Of a stretch of DNA of 64,000 nt, positions 44,977 to 54,156 are shown piece by piece. The notes under the pieces are model-generated. The model made no database searches. It saw only the letters and a list, made by a program, of their open reading frames with translations, and was not told where the DNA came from. The stretch spans positions 1-64,000 of the forward strand of contig NZ_DAVG01000062.1 in NCBI RefSeq assembly GCF_002505485.1, written 5' to 3'. Source of the DNA: Methanosarcina sp. UBA5. Lineage in GTDB: Archaea > Halobacteriota > Methanosarcinia > Methanosarcinales > Methanosarcinaceae. The position numbers and the translations under genes are program-made. Position 1 is the stretch's first letter. Every line of letters begins with the position of its first letter.

Positions 44977-45447
44977 TTAAATGCATGTGTTTTCATCCTT
45001 TCGGGGGATTTCTTCCGGAAACCATTCCTGAATCTCTTTTGGCATATTGAATTTTACATCCCGAAGTTCGCCTTCTCCCATGTGCCTGTACATGACCCGC
45101 AGGACAGCCCGAATAACTTCAGCCGGGTTTACATTGTCATCGAACTCAAACTGTGCGTGCACCCTTCTTGCAAACTCCTCTTTTTTGAATTTCTCGGGTT
45201 TATCCCTGAGAGTCCAGCCATCATAATACATTCCTTTAATTATAAGGGGCAACTGTGAAGCAAGATCAACCGCTTCCTCTGCCGGAAGCCTGTCCCTTAT
45301 CGCGTGCAATGTACCCCTCAGTGCCTGATATGCACTATCCTTGCTCTGCCATTTCAACTGGCTCAGAATATCCCTGAGCCATACATTGGTTAAGTCTATA
45401 CTATTGTCAAGATTCTTTACTCCCGTAGTCGTTTCAACTCCCCCCAA
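44977..45447 (-). CDS. DUF2267-family protein
   Basis: 156 residues. The family pattern is clear: DLTNVWLRDILSQLKWQSKDSAYQALRGTLHAIRDRLPAEEAVDLASQLPLIIKGMYYDGW and HAQFEFDDNVNPAEVIRAVLRVM. The fold is all-helical and the function is unknown. In other organisms these genes are often associated with stress genes. The start is uncertain: TTG 45447 lies inside the purine run GGGGGGAG that may itself be the ribosome site, so the true start may be slightly downstream and non-canonical. Confidence 0.88.
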   Translation of the reverse strand: MGGVETTTGVKNLDNSIDLTNVWLRDILSQLKWQSKDSAYQALRGTLHAIRDRLPAEEAVDLASQLPLIIKGMYYDGWTLRDKPEKFKKEEFARRVHAQFEFDDNVNPAEVIRAVLRVMYRHMGEGELRDVKFNMPKEIQEWFPEEIPRKDENTCI

Positions 45448-45576
45448 AGCTTGAAAATTAAATGTTGTTAGGCAATTTAATATCGTTCGATGAATTATGG
45501 TCTGTACTTATATAATAATATCTAAGAACAAAATTAGAAGGCTGCATTTTACTGCATTTGTTATTTACTGAATTTG

Positions 45577-46056
45577 CTAAATACTTCTACTCTCAGTTAT
45601 AACCTTTTTTGCGCGGCTTGTATTGTTATCTTGATATGAGATTTCATCAAAATCTCCGCGCAAAGCTTTAAGTGAATATTTTTCCAGATCTATTTCCTGT
45701 CTAGTGTGGAAGCCAAATCTTCTTAGTATAGATACAGGAGGGCACCAGCCCTGCACAGCGTATTGGAGCAGGAAGGTTAAAGCTATTGTGGGCAAAATGA
45801 GCCATACTTTACTTCTTTTTAAGCAAAGTATTATTCCAATCAAAGAAGCCGTAGATGCGCGGATTTCAATAATGCGTCCTATATCCCACTCCTTATTAAG
45901 CTTTTCAATTCTTTTACCTATTTCATAGTCGGTCTTGCCAGCATAAAACCTGACCATTGCAGCTATCTCTATATTGATTGCCTGATTAATCTCAGGAGGC
46001 GTATTAGCCCGTACCCGATCTCCTCTCACAAGTTCGCTGTAATCACTCACTTCCAT
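45577..46056 (-). CDS. DUF2892-like small membrane protein
   Basis: 159 residues from ATG 46056. A soluble N-terminal half (YSELVRGDRVRANTPPEINQAINIEI) is followed by two hydrophobic segments, ASLIGIILCL and VWLILPTIALTFLLQYAVQGWCPPVSILRRFGFHT. The last part is reminiscent of DUF2892/YgaP-type membrane hairpins with a conserved Cys-Pro. GGGGGA five bases upstream fixes this start over the longer frame from 46158. Function unknown. Confidence 0.75.
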   Translation of the reverse strand: MEVSDYSELVRGDRVRANTPPEINQAINIEIAAMVRFYAGKTDYEIGKRIEKLNKEWDIGRIIEIRASTASLIGIILCLKRSKVWLILPTIALTFLLQYAVQGWCPPVSILRRFGFHTRQEIDLEKYSLKALRGDFDEISYQDNNTSRAKKVITESRSI

Positions 46057-46314
46057 GAAATTCCCCCGCTTAACAATCTTTTTTAAAGTATAATCAGATT
46101 TGAGTTGCCTTTTACTAAAAAAGGGTATAGGTATGCGCATATAAAGAAAGTAAATCATAAAAACTTAGTTTCAAGACTTGGTTTTGTAATGGAAAATAGA
46201 AGTAAACACGCTTTTCCCCCATTTTTGTTTGTCTTCTGAGCTATTGCAAGAAAAAAATTAATTTTTTCCTTGCAAAAAACGGATTCTGAAGGTAAATTCG
46301 ATTTAACTCTTGAC

Positions 46315-47205
46315 TCATAACTCGATTAGTCCATCAGGGTAGTAAATTACCTCTGCTCCTTCAAAATATATGCCTCCAGGGTGTCTGTATCCATTTGACC
46401 CGCTCCAGTCAAAATTCAGCCAGTATTGAAGCTTCCCGCCTTCAAGCTCTCTGCCTGAGTACCAGATATTTTCGGCGTAGGAATATCTACCCTGTAAATA
46501 CCTGATAATTTCAGATGTAGTTTCCTGATTATCTCCTATGTAAAGTTCAGGATACGCGTGCCCGTAGCTCTCGTTTGTTGCAGTAACGATTCTTGTATTG
46601 AACCCCATATTTTTTAAAAGGGCAGAAATAACTATTGAATAGTCGTCACAGTCTCCTTTATAACCTTCGTTTATAGTCTGAGCGGCCCCGAAAAAAAACT
46701 CGCCTTTTTTTTCATAACGGTACTCCCAGTGCTGGTTCACGTAATCAAAAACATCACAGGCGTCTTTAATATTGTATCCTGAGGTCTTTCCGGTTATATT
46801 GAAAACCTCGGATGCGATTTTCTCATTTCCTGACCCGATACCTCTCTGAAAATTCAGGGACAATCGCCTGTATTCCTTGGGATAAACGACATTTGTTTTT
46901 TCTTCGGAATAAGTCGGAACCTCTGGTATCTCAGGAGAAATAGAATCGGCCAGGTATGCAACGCTCTCATTTTCTTCTGTCTTATTTTGTTCTTCTGCCT
47001 CTGTCTCATCAGGCAAAGGGATATCCATTTTGTCGGGTGTTAAATTCTGTAAATATTCTATCCGATCTTCGGGATTCAGATCTAAAACAGGAATTTTATC
47101 GGTAGCAGCATAATCTACACATTCGGAAACAAGTGCAAAAAGAAGAAGGAGACCTAATAACTTGAAAAATTTCTTCCTGATCACTTTGTCGACTCCCTGG
47201 ATCAA
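46315..47205 (-). CDS. Transglutaminase-like secreted or anchored protein
   Basis: 296 residues. A hydrophobic N-terminal segment (FFKLLGLLLLFALVSEC) could be a signal or membrane anchor, followed by a Glu-rich linker. The transglutaminase-like core has the Cys-His-Asp triad: GYKGDCDDYSIVISALLKNMGF (Cys), NESYGHAYPELYIG (His), and Asp in the later FDWSGS region. Such extracellular domains act as proteases, peptide ligases or non-enzymatic folds. The gene is monocistronic and its substrate unknown. Confidence 0.85.
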   Translation of the reverse strand: MIQGVDKVIRKKFFKLLGLLLLFALVSECVDYAATDKIPVLDLNPEDRIEYLQNLTPDKMDIPLPDETEAEEQNKTEENESVAYLADSISPEIPEVPTYSEEKTNVVYPKEYRRLSLNFQRGIGSGNEKIASEVFNITGKTSGYNIKDACDVFDYVNQHWEYRYEKKGEFFFGAAQTINEGYKGDCDDYSIVISALLKNMGFNTRIVTATNESYGHAYPELYIGDNQETTSEIIRYLQGRYSYAENIWYSGRELEGGKLQYWLNFDWSGSNGYRHPGGIYFEGAEVIYYPDGLIEL

Positions 47206-47460
47206 TATAGTTGAAATTATAAGCAGAACAAATAAGGTCTTAATTTATATACACAAGTTTGTAGCTATAAACATGCAAAGTATAAATTTGTAAGCTATCT
47301 TATTTTTAGAAAAAGATTGCAGGTATAACTTGTAAATTATAACTTCTAAAAATAATTTCTATATTCAAACTTCTAAGCTCCAACCTCTATAAACTTAAAA
47401 TGTTTGAGACTATAGCATAATGACAGAAAGCCAGTACTTCAAGAGCGAGATCTAAATATT

Positions 47461-47601
47461 TTAGACTCCTCTTTTCCTTTTCAAAAACAGCCCGCACTTG
47501 CAGTAGTCCAATCCTTCACAGTATTTGCCTCCTCTCTGAAAATGCGGACATGAAGTACAGTATTCGCATTTAGTATTTATTATAAGGGATAGTATGTTCA
47601 T
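47461..47601 (-). CDS. 46-residue six-cysteine protein
   Basis: Found by hand. The frame begins MNILSLIINTKCEYCTSCPH and continues FQRGGKYCEGLDYCKCGLFLKRKRGV to TAA. Cys are at 12, 15, 18, 28, 34 and 36: C-x2-C-x2-C-P-H followed by C-x5-C-x-C, plausible ligands for zinc or a small Fe-S cluster. AAGGTG lies five bases before the ATG, supporting translation. It is far upstream of the transglutaminase-like gene with AT-rich DNA on both sides. Family not recognised. Confidence 0.65.
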   Translation of the reverse strand: MNILSLIINTKCEYCTSCPHFQRGGKYCEGLDYCKCGLFLKRKRGV

Positions 47602-47723
47602 TTTTACACCTTCCCACTTATATTAAATACATTGTCTAATTATTTAAAATGTAAGGTTTCTCTTGTTTTTCTTATATCCTCAAATATATTGCCTCAATTT
47701 TCAGGCCTTTAACAGTTAAGCAA

Positions 47724-47833
47724 CATCACAGTTATCTTCAAGCTGGTTATCCTGCTGATAGGAGGGCACTTGCTATTCTATTCACAGTAAGAGCATCACA
47801 GCTATCTTAAAGCTGGCTGTCTTGCTGATAAGG
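47724..47833. repeat. Two 40-bp direct repeats at 70-bp period
   Basis: CATCACAGTTATCTTCAAGC... at 47724-47763 and CATCACAGCTATCTTAAAGC... at 47794-47833 share about 33 of 40 positions and both end CTGCTGATA-GGA. Only two copies exist. Confidence 0.7.
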
Positions 47834-47893
47834 ACAGAACATTCATAAAAAAGGACTCAAAAGATAAACAGGCAGAACTCTAAAATCAAAACC

Positions 47894-48121
47894 TTATTTT
47901 TTTACCCAGTTTCCATTAGAATCCTTCTCGTATACTTTCTTAACCGCGCTCCAGGCAACTTTATGGGCAGTTTCTTCTCTTGTATTATCTCCCCGTCGTT
48001 CGGAAGGCTCTTTATATTCTTCCCAGGCGCTATTGAAAGCTTCTCTGTAAATATCCTGTCCGTGCTCCGGCAAGTTTTCCCTAACTGTCTCAGGCAGTTC
48101 GGAATTAGTTTTATATGGCAT
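47894..48121 (-). CDS. ChaB-family protein
   Basis: 75 residues matching ChaB: LPETVRENLPEHGQDIYREAFNSAWEEYK, then DNTREETAHKVAWSAVKKVYEK. ChaB is a small helical protein first linked to the Cha cation transport locus of E. coli; its molecular role is unsettled. The strong GGGGGAT site directly before ATG 48121 supports the start. No Cha-type transporter lies next to it. Confidence 0.93.
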   Translation of the reverse strand: MPYKTNSELPETVRENLPEHGQDIYREAFNSAWEEYKEPSERRGDNTREETAHKVAWSAVKKVYEKDSNGNWVKK

Positions 48122-48681
48122 TTATCCCCCAACAAATATGGGAGATTATTTTTTAAAAAGATTTTGTATAAACCATGGCTGAATCAGTACGCTCTTCCTG
48201 GGGTCTTCATCAGAAGCTCTTTGATCTTACATCACTGATACTTGTATCCTGAGGACTTTTTCAGTTACACGCGTACAACAGTTGAAGCTTGCGAGTGGTA
48301 TTCAGCGCTGAAGGCACTCTCGTGACTGGGTAAAAGGAAACATTCAGTGCTTTAAAAGTATCCTGTGCTTACAGCTATCTCAAAATGGAGAATAAATGAG
48401 ATTATAAAAAGGTACCTTTAGAAATAAAACAAATTTTTAGTTTATCGTCCAGTTCAACTTTTTTTCCATTTGCATCGGATTAAAAAATTGTAAATCAAAC
48501 GTACATTCTACAATTTTATAAAATAAAAATAATGTAATTTAATATAAAGATTAAAGTGTTTTATTCTTTTTCTACGCTGTAGATTTACAGAAATACAATG
48601 AAAATGACACATTTCCTTCAGATCGCGTTTTGACCGAACACAAACTGCTTGTTTTTACTGGGTTTTACCTGAGAGTTCATG
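48122..48681. other. Intergenic stretch
   Basis: About 560 bases, AT-rich, with no ORF carrying a ribosome site and no strong repeat. The words GTGGTATTCAGCGCTGAAGG and CATTCAGTGCTTTAAA hint at a weak duplication. Confidence 0.35.
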
Positions 48682-48942
48682 CTAGCATATGGTCACGGAA
48701 GACTTTTTAATGCTGTTATTCCCCCTGGTATTCCCAGAAGTGACCTCGATTATTCTGAAATACGGTAACCCTTTGATGGCCAGATGGGCCATAGCGTCCT
48801 CAATATCCAGAGCAGGTTCCTTAATTTTATCCGGGCTTGCTATGGCATTGAGCAGCTCCGCAAGGGCAGGGCTGTTCGAGCTCCAGGTACCGTCGCTCTG
48901 GGTTTCGGCTTTAAAAATTTGCCATTCGATTTTAACTGACAC
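48682..48942 (-). CDS. Small hypothetical protein
   Basis: 86 residues from GTG 48942, preceded by GGGGGAG four bases upstream. Sequence: SVKIEWQIFKAETQSDGTWSSNSPALAELLNAIASPDKIKEPALDIEDAMAHLAIKGLPYFRIIEVTSGN. Mixed alpha/beta, no Cys, no membrane segment. An open frame of equal length on the opposite strand (48689-48988) lacks a ribosome site and is hydrophobic nonsense by comparison. Function unknown. Confidence 0.7.
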   Translation of the reverse strand: MSVKIEWQIFKAETQSDGTWSSNSPALAELLNAIASPDKIKEPALDIEDAMAHLAIKGLPYFRIIEVTSGNTRGNNSIKKSSVTIC

Positions 48943-48984
48943 AGTACTCCCCCTCAAATGTGCATGTCTATTTGGACTGAGCAC

Positions 48985-49831
48985 TTAAAAAATAAAAGCT
49001 CATTAATAATCAAATTTAATTATTTTTATAAGCTTTTGCTTATAACGTTATATTAATCTTATATTGACCTTCTATATATAGCTCGACTTTCTAACTAAAA
49101 ACCCAAACTTTTGAGGCGGAAGAGATAGACGAAAAGCGGCTTCCCTTTGACAAAACTTACAATCTTGCAGATTCAAGACCTGATTTTAGTGGGCTTAGAA
49201 CTGTAAGCTTCTGGCTTTCGGGATTTAAGGCCTATAACACAATTCAAGAAATCCAGCACAAGCCGATTAAATTCTGCAGGTTTTTCCACGTTTGGCACAT
49301 GCGCAGTATCGGCCACAATAATTTTTTTGCTCTCTTTACCTGTTTGACAGCAGGTCAGCCACTCTCAGGACCTCAGAATGGTTCAGAGTACCAGCTATAG
49401 CGAGTGTCGGACACCGATCTCGGAAGGCCTCGATTACTGTCGGCGGTTTTAGTGGGTTAAGTGGTTCAGAGTCAGCTTTTTATCAGCTATTAAATTATGA
49501 TGCAAGCGGAGTTATCCTGCTGTTATAAGTGTCTCCAAAATTTTCTTTTTATAAAGCTGGAGAAATATCAATTCCATTTCTGGGTTTGAACTGGCAAAAA
49601 TTTTACTTCAAAATCGACAGTGGTAAGCGAGAAAATTCCTTAATCTCTAACCAACGGTTTAATATTATATTAATAATTATATAAAGCCCAATATGGATTC
49701 CTCCTTGTATTCTCATACAAGGCTGCCATCGAAAAAGTATGCATAATAATTGTATAGAGAATTTATTTATTCCACTGCAATATGATTCTGAAAGTAGCCG
49801 GGATAAATGTAAAAAGTTGAGGTAAGGTTTT
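48985..49831. other. Intergenic region with hydrolase relic
   Basis: About 850 bases between a minus-strand and a plus-strand gene. It contains the alpha/beta-hydrolase fragment listed at 49226-49480 and otherwise AT-rich DNA. A GAGGTAAGGT site near 49821 serves the antiporter gene. Confidence 0.4.
49226..49480 (-). pseudogene. Relic of an alpha/beta-hydrolase gene (C-terminal part)
   Basis: On the minus strand one frame reads PLNPLKPPTVIEAFRDRCPT then LAIAGTLNHSEVLRVADLLS, and after a shift another reads KKIIVADTAHVPNVEKPAEFNRLVLDFL. These match the usual order in alpha/beta-hydrolases: the acidic-strand region and the catalytic-His segment (H-x-P/N-x2-E-x-P). No start, the N-terminal two thirds are missing, and the frames do not join, so it is a decayed fragment. 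Confidence 0.6.
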
Positions 49832-51073
49832 ATGGCGCCGATGGATATGATGATCTTTTTCCTAGAGATCGCTGTGATGCTCTTTATGGCACTGTTATGC
49901 GGGCATGTAATGCGTATGCTCCGTTTTCCTGCGGTCCTGGGTGAACTCTTTGGCGGTATCATCCTTGGTCCGACAATCTGGGGATGGCTTAGTCCAAGCA
50001 CTTATAACTGGCTGTTTCCAGGATCGGGGGCCATTTTCGATGGCAGGGAGGCCCTTATCCAGATTTGCATGCTGTTTTTTTTATTCGCAGCAGGTCTGGA
50101 GATGAACCTGGGGCTAATTAAGAAACGAAGCTTTAACATAGCCTGGGCAAGTTTAATGGGGATATTGATACCATTTATATTGGGTTTCGGAATGATTTTC
50201 GTGTTCCCAGATATGTGGAGGGAGCATTTTCAGGGTAGATTATTATTTTTCGCGATGTTTATGGGAACAGCATTGTCAATCTCCGCCCTTCCGGTTATTG
50301 CTAGAACTCTTATGGATCTGGATTTGATGAAGACAGATATGGGGATGATCATTACCGGCGCCGCAACCATTGATGATCTAGTAGGGTGGTCGCTATTTGC
50401 CTTTATTTTGAGCAGTTTCGCGCCTGAGAGTATACTGGACATTCCGCCTTATATGACTTTCATTCTGGTACTTCTGCTATTTGCTTTCATGCTCACGGTA
50501 GGCCGGACTCTGGCGCAGAAAGCTCTTAAATGGTTGAAATTAGATCTGCGGCCTGGTTCGTTCCTTGGAATAACAACAGTCCTTATTCTGTTAGCTGCAG
50601 CTTGTGCGGAAGCTATCGGGATACACGCTGTCTTTGGCGCTTTCTTGGTTGGCCTGGCATTTTCTCAGGGTCTGGAAAAACGTGATGACGCGCATGAGAT
50701 GATCCATCAGTTCGTCATGTATTTTTTTGCTCCTCTCTACTTTGTTTCAATTGGACTGCGAGCGGATTTCGCGGCATCGTTTGACCTCACCATCGTGCTT
50801 ATAGTCCTTATAATTGCATGTATTGGAAAGATACTTGGTGTGACGCTTGGCTTGATGATCAGCAAGCTGCCACTGAAGCAGTCTGCCGTCATAGGGATTG
50901 CCATGAATGCAAGGGGTGCTATGGAAATGATACTTGCTACTGTCGCCAAAGATGCTGGACTTATCGACGATCACATATTTGTGGCTTTGATTATTATGGC
51001 GCTGCTGACATCCGTTTTAACAGGTCCGGCAGTCAGCCGATTAAGTGGTTTTGGTCATTATGAGGCGGATTAA
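49832..51073 (+). CDS. Cation/proton antiporter (CPA2/Kef type)
   Basis: A 413-residue membrane protein with about 12 hydrophobic segments. Family hallmarks: LCGHVMRMLRFPAVLGELFGGIILGPTIWG, ISALPVIARTLMDLDLMKTDMGMIITGAATIDDLVGW (ion-binding acidic pair DD near residue 186) and IGIAMNARGAMEMILA. It exchanges Na+ or K+ for H+. There is no C-terminal TrkA or other regulatory domain. GAGGTAAGGT lies just before ATG 49832. Monocistronic. Ion specificity is unknown. Confidence 0.93.
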   Translation: MAPMDMMIFFLEIAVMLFMALLCGHVMRMLRFPAVLGELFGGIILGPTIWGWLSPSTYNWLFPGSGAIFDGREALIQICMLFFLFAAGLEMNLGLIKKRSFNIAWASLMGILIPFILGFGMIFVFPDMWREHFQGRLLFFAMFMGTALSISALPVIARTLMDLDLMKTDMGMIITGAATIDDLVGWSLFAFILSSFAPESILDIPPYMTFILVLLLFAFMLTVGRTLAQKALKWLKLDLRPGSFLGITTVLILLAAACAEAIGIHAVFGAFLVGLAFSQGLEKRDDAHEMIHQFVMYFFAPLYFVSIGLRADFAASFDLTIVLIVLIIACIGKILGVTLGLMISKLPLKQSAVIGIAMNARGAMEMILATVAKDAGLIDDHIFVALIIMALLTSVLTGPAVSRLSGFGHYEAD

Positions 51074-51433
51074 ATACTATTAAATCTTTTTCAGAGGCAA
51101 GGGAGTTCTTATTCTAATCTCTGCTTCAAGAAATTTTTTAATTATTTAGAGAAATGTAAGCCTTAAGTTAGAAGCTTTAATTCCTGCTTTAGTGGACCCT
51201 ATCAGCGAATTTTTAATGATGATGTTTGAACTGCCTTGAGGCTGACCTGAAAAATAAGTAATGATGGCATTATGTAGAAAAGTAAATATCTAAATAGTGA
51301 AAACGTACTGATTTATACATGATATTGATCTATAATATAGGTTGATTTACACATAGCATTGATTTACATATAGAATTTACATAAGCAATATTATTGAGTT
51401 AAGGGGTTAATACATAATTATTGGGCGGATATA
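51074..51433. other. Intergenic region with CRISPR-like relic and AT repeats
   Basis: Holds the diverged repeat unit at 51174-51210 and repeated TGATTTA(CT)A(CT)AT words around 51310-51380. No gene. Confidence 0.4.
51174..51210. repeat. Diverged CRISPR-repeat-like unit
   Basis: By eye about 26 of 37 positions agree with the motif that begins GTTTCAATCCTTGTTTTAGT. The block CTTTAGTGGA and the end CGAAT are conserved. Confidence 0.4.
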
Positions 51434-51607
51434 ATGCAAAGTAATGATCTTATTAAAGAGCAGATACTACAGTTAAAAATCGAGATCGCGCAATTAGAAG
51501 CCGAGGTTAACAAATTACAGATTTCGATAAACGAAAAAAAATACGCTTTGAATAGATTATCTGAGCTATTAGAAATACGGGGAGTAGCCTTAAATGATAA
51601 TAGATAA
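51434..51607 (+). CDS. Small coiled-coil protein (57 residues)
   Basis: Found by hand. The product is one long heptad-rich helix: QSNDLIKEQILQLKIEIAQ then LEAEVNKLQISINEKKY, ending ALNRLSELLEIRGVALNDNR. The leucine/isoleucine spacing predicts a coiled coil. A GGCGGAT site lies three bases before the ATG. No membrane segment or catalytic motif. Isolated gene; may dimerise or act as an adaptor. Confidence 0.55.
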   Translation: MQSNDLIKEQILQLKIEIAQLEAEVNKLQISINEKKYALNRLSELLEIRGVALNDNR

Positions 51608-52473
51608 ATATATTAAAAGCGTCTATTATCAAAAATAGGATTCTTACATTTTAACCGATTTATATAAATTCTTTTATATATCCTGCAAACAACTTTCTCT
51701 ATTTTTCAAATCCTTCATTTATTCCGTCCAAGTGGTGTTTGGTGTAACGCGGTTTTTCGGTGACAATAATTATATCTAGAAGGAGGTCAAATCTGCCCTG
51801 TAAGCTCTTTATCTTTACATCCCTATCTTCACTTGAGTTATTTGAATTAAAATAACAAACTTTTCCGCATTCTCCAAAAGCATCCTTGGAGATTTTAAGC
51901 CTCTAATTTACTCCTTCTACCTAATTTATTCCTTCTATATAGTCTTAATAAGATTGTGTCTCCTTATTTCTCTCAATTAGCTTACTTGAACACTCTGACT
52001 GCATCTTTTGCTTTTTGTCCCTACAATCTACCCTCTCCCTTATTTTTAAAAACGAAAAAAAACTAATATAGCAGTAAAAAGGCGTTTTAATTCTTTGTTG
52101 AATTAATCTCATTTTCAGATAATTAATTTACATATTTTTATATGCTTTCTTTCGTTTTCTCCTCAACCAGATAATGCTAATTGGGGTCATTGAAAACCCC
52201 CTACCCATAATTTGTTATATAGTTTTGAATCTGTGAGATCATTTCAGGATACAATACATATTCTCTACCCCAGCAGACAGTTTACTTATGTGCTAGCAGA
52301 TCTTGATCGCAAATTCGGTATGCCTGGAAGAATTGAATTGAAATTAAGAGGCTTGAAAGATAATAAAAGCAAGGAAATAAATAATAAGTAAAAAATAAAA
52401 AGTAGCAAAAAAATAAGAGTAAAAAAGCAAAAAATATTTATCTGTAAAAATTAAAAATTTAGGCTGAGGAATG
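51608..52473. other. AT-rich gene-poor stretch
   Basis: About 870 bases with T-rich tracts. A frame ending near 52391 reads FTYVLADLDRKFGMPGRIEL then KLRGLKDNKSKEINNK, looking like the tail of a lost gene but lacking a start or ribosome site. No other feature. Confidence 0.35.
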
Positions 52474-52782
52474 TTAAGTCTTTATTTTCCACTTGCTTAT
52501 CTGCTCTTCACGCCATTTCTCCATTGCTCTCCAGATGGGCAGAGGATCAATGCCATGAACTTTGATATATTCTTCTCGCATGTACTCATTCATATTTCCG
52601 TCTACGTAGCGTAATGTAGCCTGATCGGGCTGCAACCTTGCTCCTGTTGGTATTGCTGCAGGGTTTATGCAAACCTCTGCACAGTAGCGCCATTCTTCCC
52701 CGCCACCAGTTGATTCTATCCTGAATGGCTTTCCGCAGTTCGGACAGACACCAAACATTGTCTTGTCTTCTTTCTGGTTCAT
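52474..52782 (-). CDS. Small protein with an N-terminal CxxC motif
   Basis: 102 residues. MFGVCPNCGKPFRIESTGGGEEWRYCAEVCINP supplies two Cys pairs (CPNC and C-x3-C), a possible zinc knuckle. The rest is helical and charged (NEYMREEYIKVHGIDPLPIWRAMEKWREEQ). GGGGGA lies five bases before ATG 52782. I do not recognise the family. A nucleic-acid or protein interaction role is plausible only from the zinc motif. Confidence 0.75.
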   Translation of the reverse strand: MNQKEDKTMFGVCPNCGKPFRIESTGGGEEWRYCAEVCINPAAIPTGARLQPDQATLRYVDGNMNEYMREEYIKVHGIDPLPIWRAMEKWREEQISKWKIKT

Positions 52783-53014
52783 AATTTCCCCCTACGACTG
52801 AAAAATTTCCATTTAACTAAATATTGCATGGAAATTTATATACTCAATTTTATATATCTATTTTGCCTAGCTTTCAACATTTTCTATATTTGTTCTTGCT
52901 TGCGAATCCTGATAATTATATCTTATGCTTCTCCAGAATAGTTTAAATCTCTATTTTATAGACCTTGCTTGAGAGTAAGAAGTTCAACTGTCGAATTCTT
53001 TGAATAATATGGCA

Positions 53015-53068
53015 ATCCTGATAGAATAGGCACATCCTGATAGAATAGGCACATCCTGATAGAATATA
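53015..53068. repeat. 19-bp tandem repeat, 2.8 copies
   Basis: ATCCTGATAGAATAGGCAC is repeated exactly at 53015-53033 and 53034-53052, with a partial third copy. Confidence 0.85.
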
Positions 53069-53528
53069 TAGATATGAAATATGGAGAACGCAGAGAGTGT
53101 AAAAAATTAAAAATATAAAAATAATAAAGAAAATGAAAAAATGGAAAGAATTAATGCTGTATAAAGCCAGCTATAAAAAATGAAAAACTGTATTTATTTC
53201 TTCCTTATATTTTATTATACTCTATCATACTTTATTATACTTATTAGTTTCATAACTTTGTTAACTTTGTTGTAATTTGAATATCTCCAGGCAAAAAGCT
53301 TACAGCTGAAGAACAAAGTTGCTACACAGATAGACATAAACAACAATGCACATACTGAGGTTTGTATTTCGATTGGTGACGTCTTAGTTACTCCTATTTG
53401 CCTTCATATGATATTAAAAGCACGATAATGTAACATCCTTTTTATCATTTTCGGTACGTTTCAATCTTTAAGAGTTTCAGACTTATTTTAATACTTGCGC
53501 CGCCAGCAGGGCAGTTCGGAAGAAAATC

Positions 53529-53565
53529 GTTTCAATCCCACTTATTATATCTCTTGCTATCGAAT
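53529..53565. repeat. Diverged CRISPR-repeat-like unit
   Basis: Starts GTTTCAATCC and ends TCTTGCTATCGAAT; by eye about 28 of 37 positions match the same motif. Another GTTTCAATC begins 71 bp upstream at 53458, close to one repeat-spacer period. Confidence 0.5.
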
Positions 53566-53962
53566 CTTTTAATTTTCCGGCTTATTTTTTCTCTCTCTGG
53601 GAGGACTGTAATTTCCGTAGGTAAATTATCTACCAGAGGTTTTTAACCTCAGCTTTTTCCTCCCTGTTGGCAAGGCTCTGATTAGTGTGATGCTCTCCAC
53701 ATCTGCAGTTAAATGTGCCCTGACTCATGGGGTGCGAGTTCAAATCTACCTATTTCATCTGCTCGAGTTCTCCTCTAAATTTAATTCTTCTCCTAGATGT
53801 AGACTATTTGTTTTCTTCGGTTATCAAGTTCTCTCCGGTCGACATATTACCGTTGTCCTTGTTTTCTGTTGCGGCGTTTGTCTATCAATAATCTACCCTT
53901 ATTGATTTTCAATAGAAAAAGAGCAGTGTTGAGATTAAAAAGCCAGTAATAGTCTTAAAAAT

Positions 53963-54144
53963 CAGCGTTTTTAAGTTCAATCATAAAATAGAGGTTTTAA
54001 GCTTAATAAAAAATAGAGGTTTTAAGCTCAGTAAAAAAGGAATAGAGGTTTTAAGTTCAATCAAAAAATAGAGGCTTTAAACTCATACTATAAAAATAGA
54101 ACTTTAAATTCCCTCAAAGATAGAGCTCCTAAACTTAATTAAAG
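53963..54144. repeat. Degenerate tandem array of AATAGAGGTTTTAAG units
   Basis: Five to six copies of a 25-30 bp unit, increasingly diverged towards 54144, just beyond the stop codon of the minus-strand gene at 54157. Confidence 0.7.
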
Positions 54145-54156
54145 TCATAAGGCTTT

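Larger units (their letters stand above)
52783..54156. other. 1.4-kb gene-poor stretch rich in repeats
   Basis: Contains the 19-bp tandem repeat (53015-53068), CRISPR-like relics near 53458-53565 and the GAGGTTTTAAG tandem array (53963-54144). The 72-codon plus frame at 53687-53905 has no ribosome site and reads as unlikely protein. Confidence 0.45.

Noticed and set aside
47724..47833. CRISPR array (two 40-bp repeats at 70-bp period)
   Set aside because: Only two imperfect copies, no third unit on either side and a different sequence from the other repeat family.
48689..48988. 99-codon plus-strand ORF opposite the 86-residue minus gene
   Set aside because: The minus strand has GGGGGAG before its GTG; the plus frame has no ribosome site.
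53687..53905. 72-codon plus-strand ORF with a tRNA-like GAGTTCAAATC word
   Set aside because: No ribosome site, unlikely hydrophobic/Cys-rich reading, and the putative T-arm pairs at only three of five positions, with no acceptor stem.
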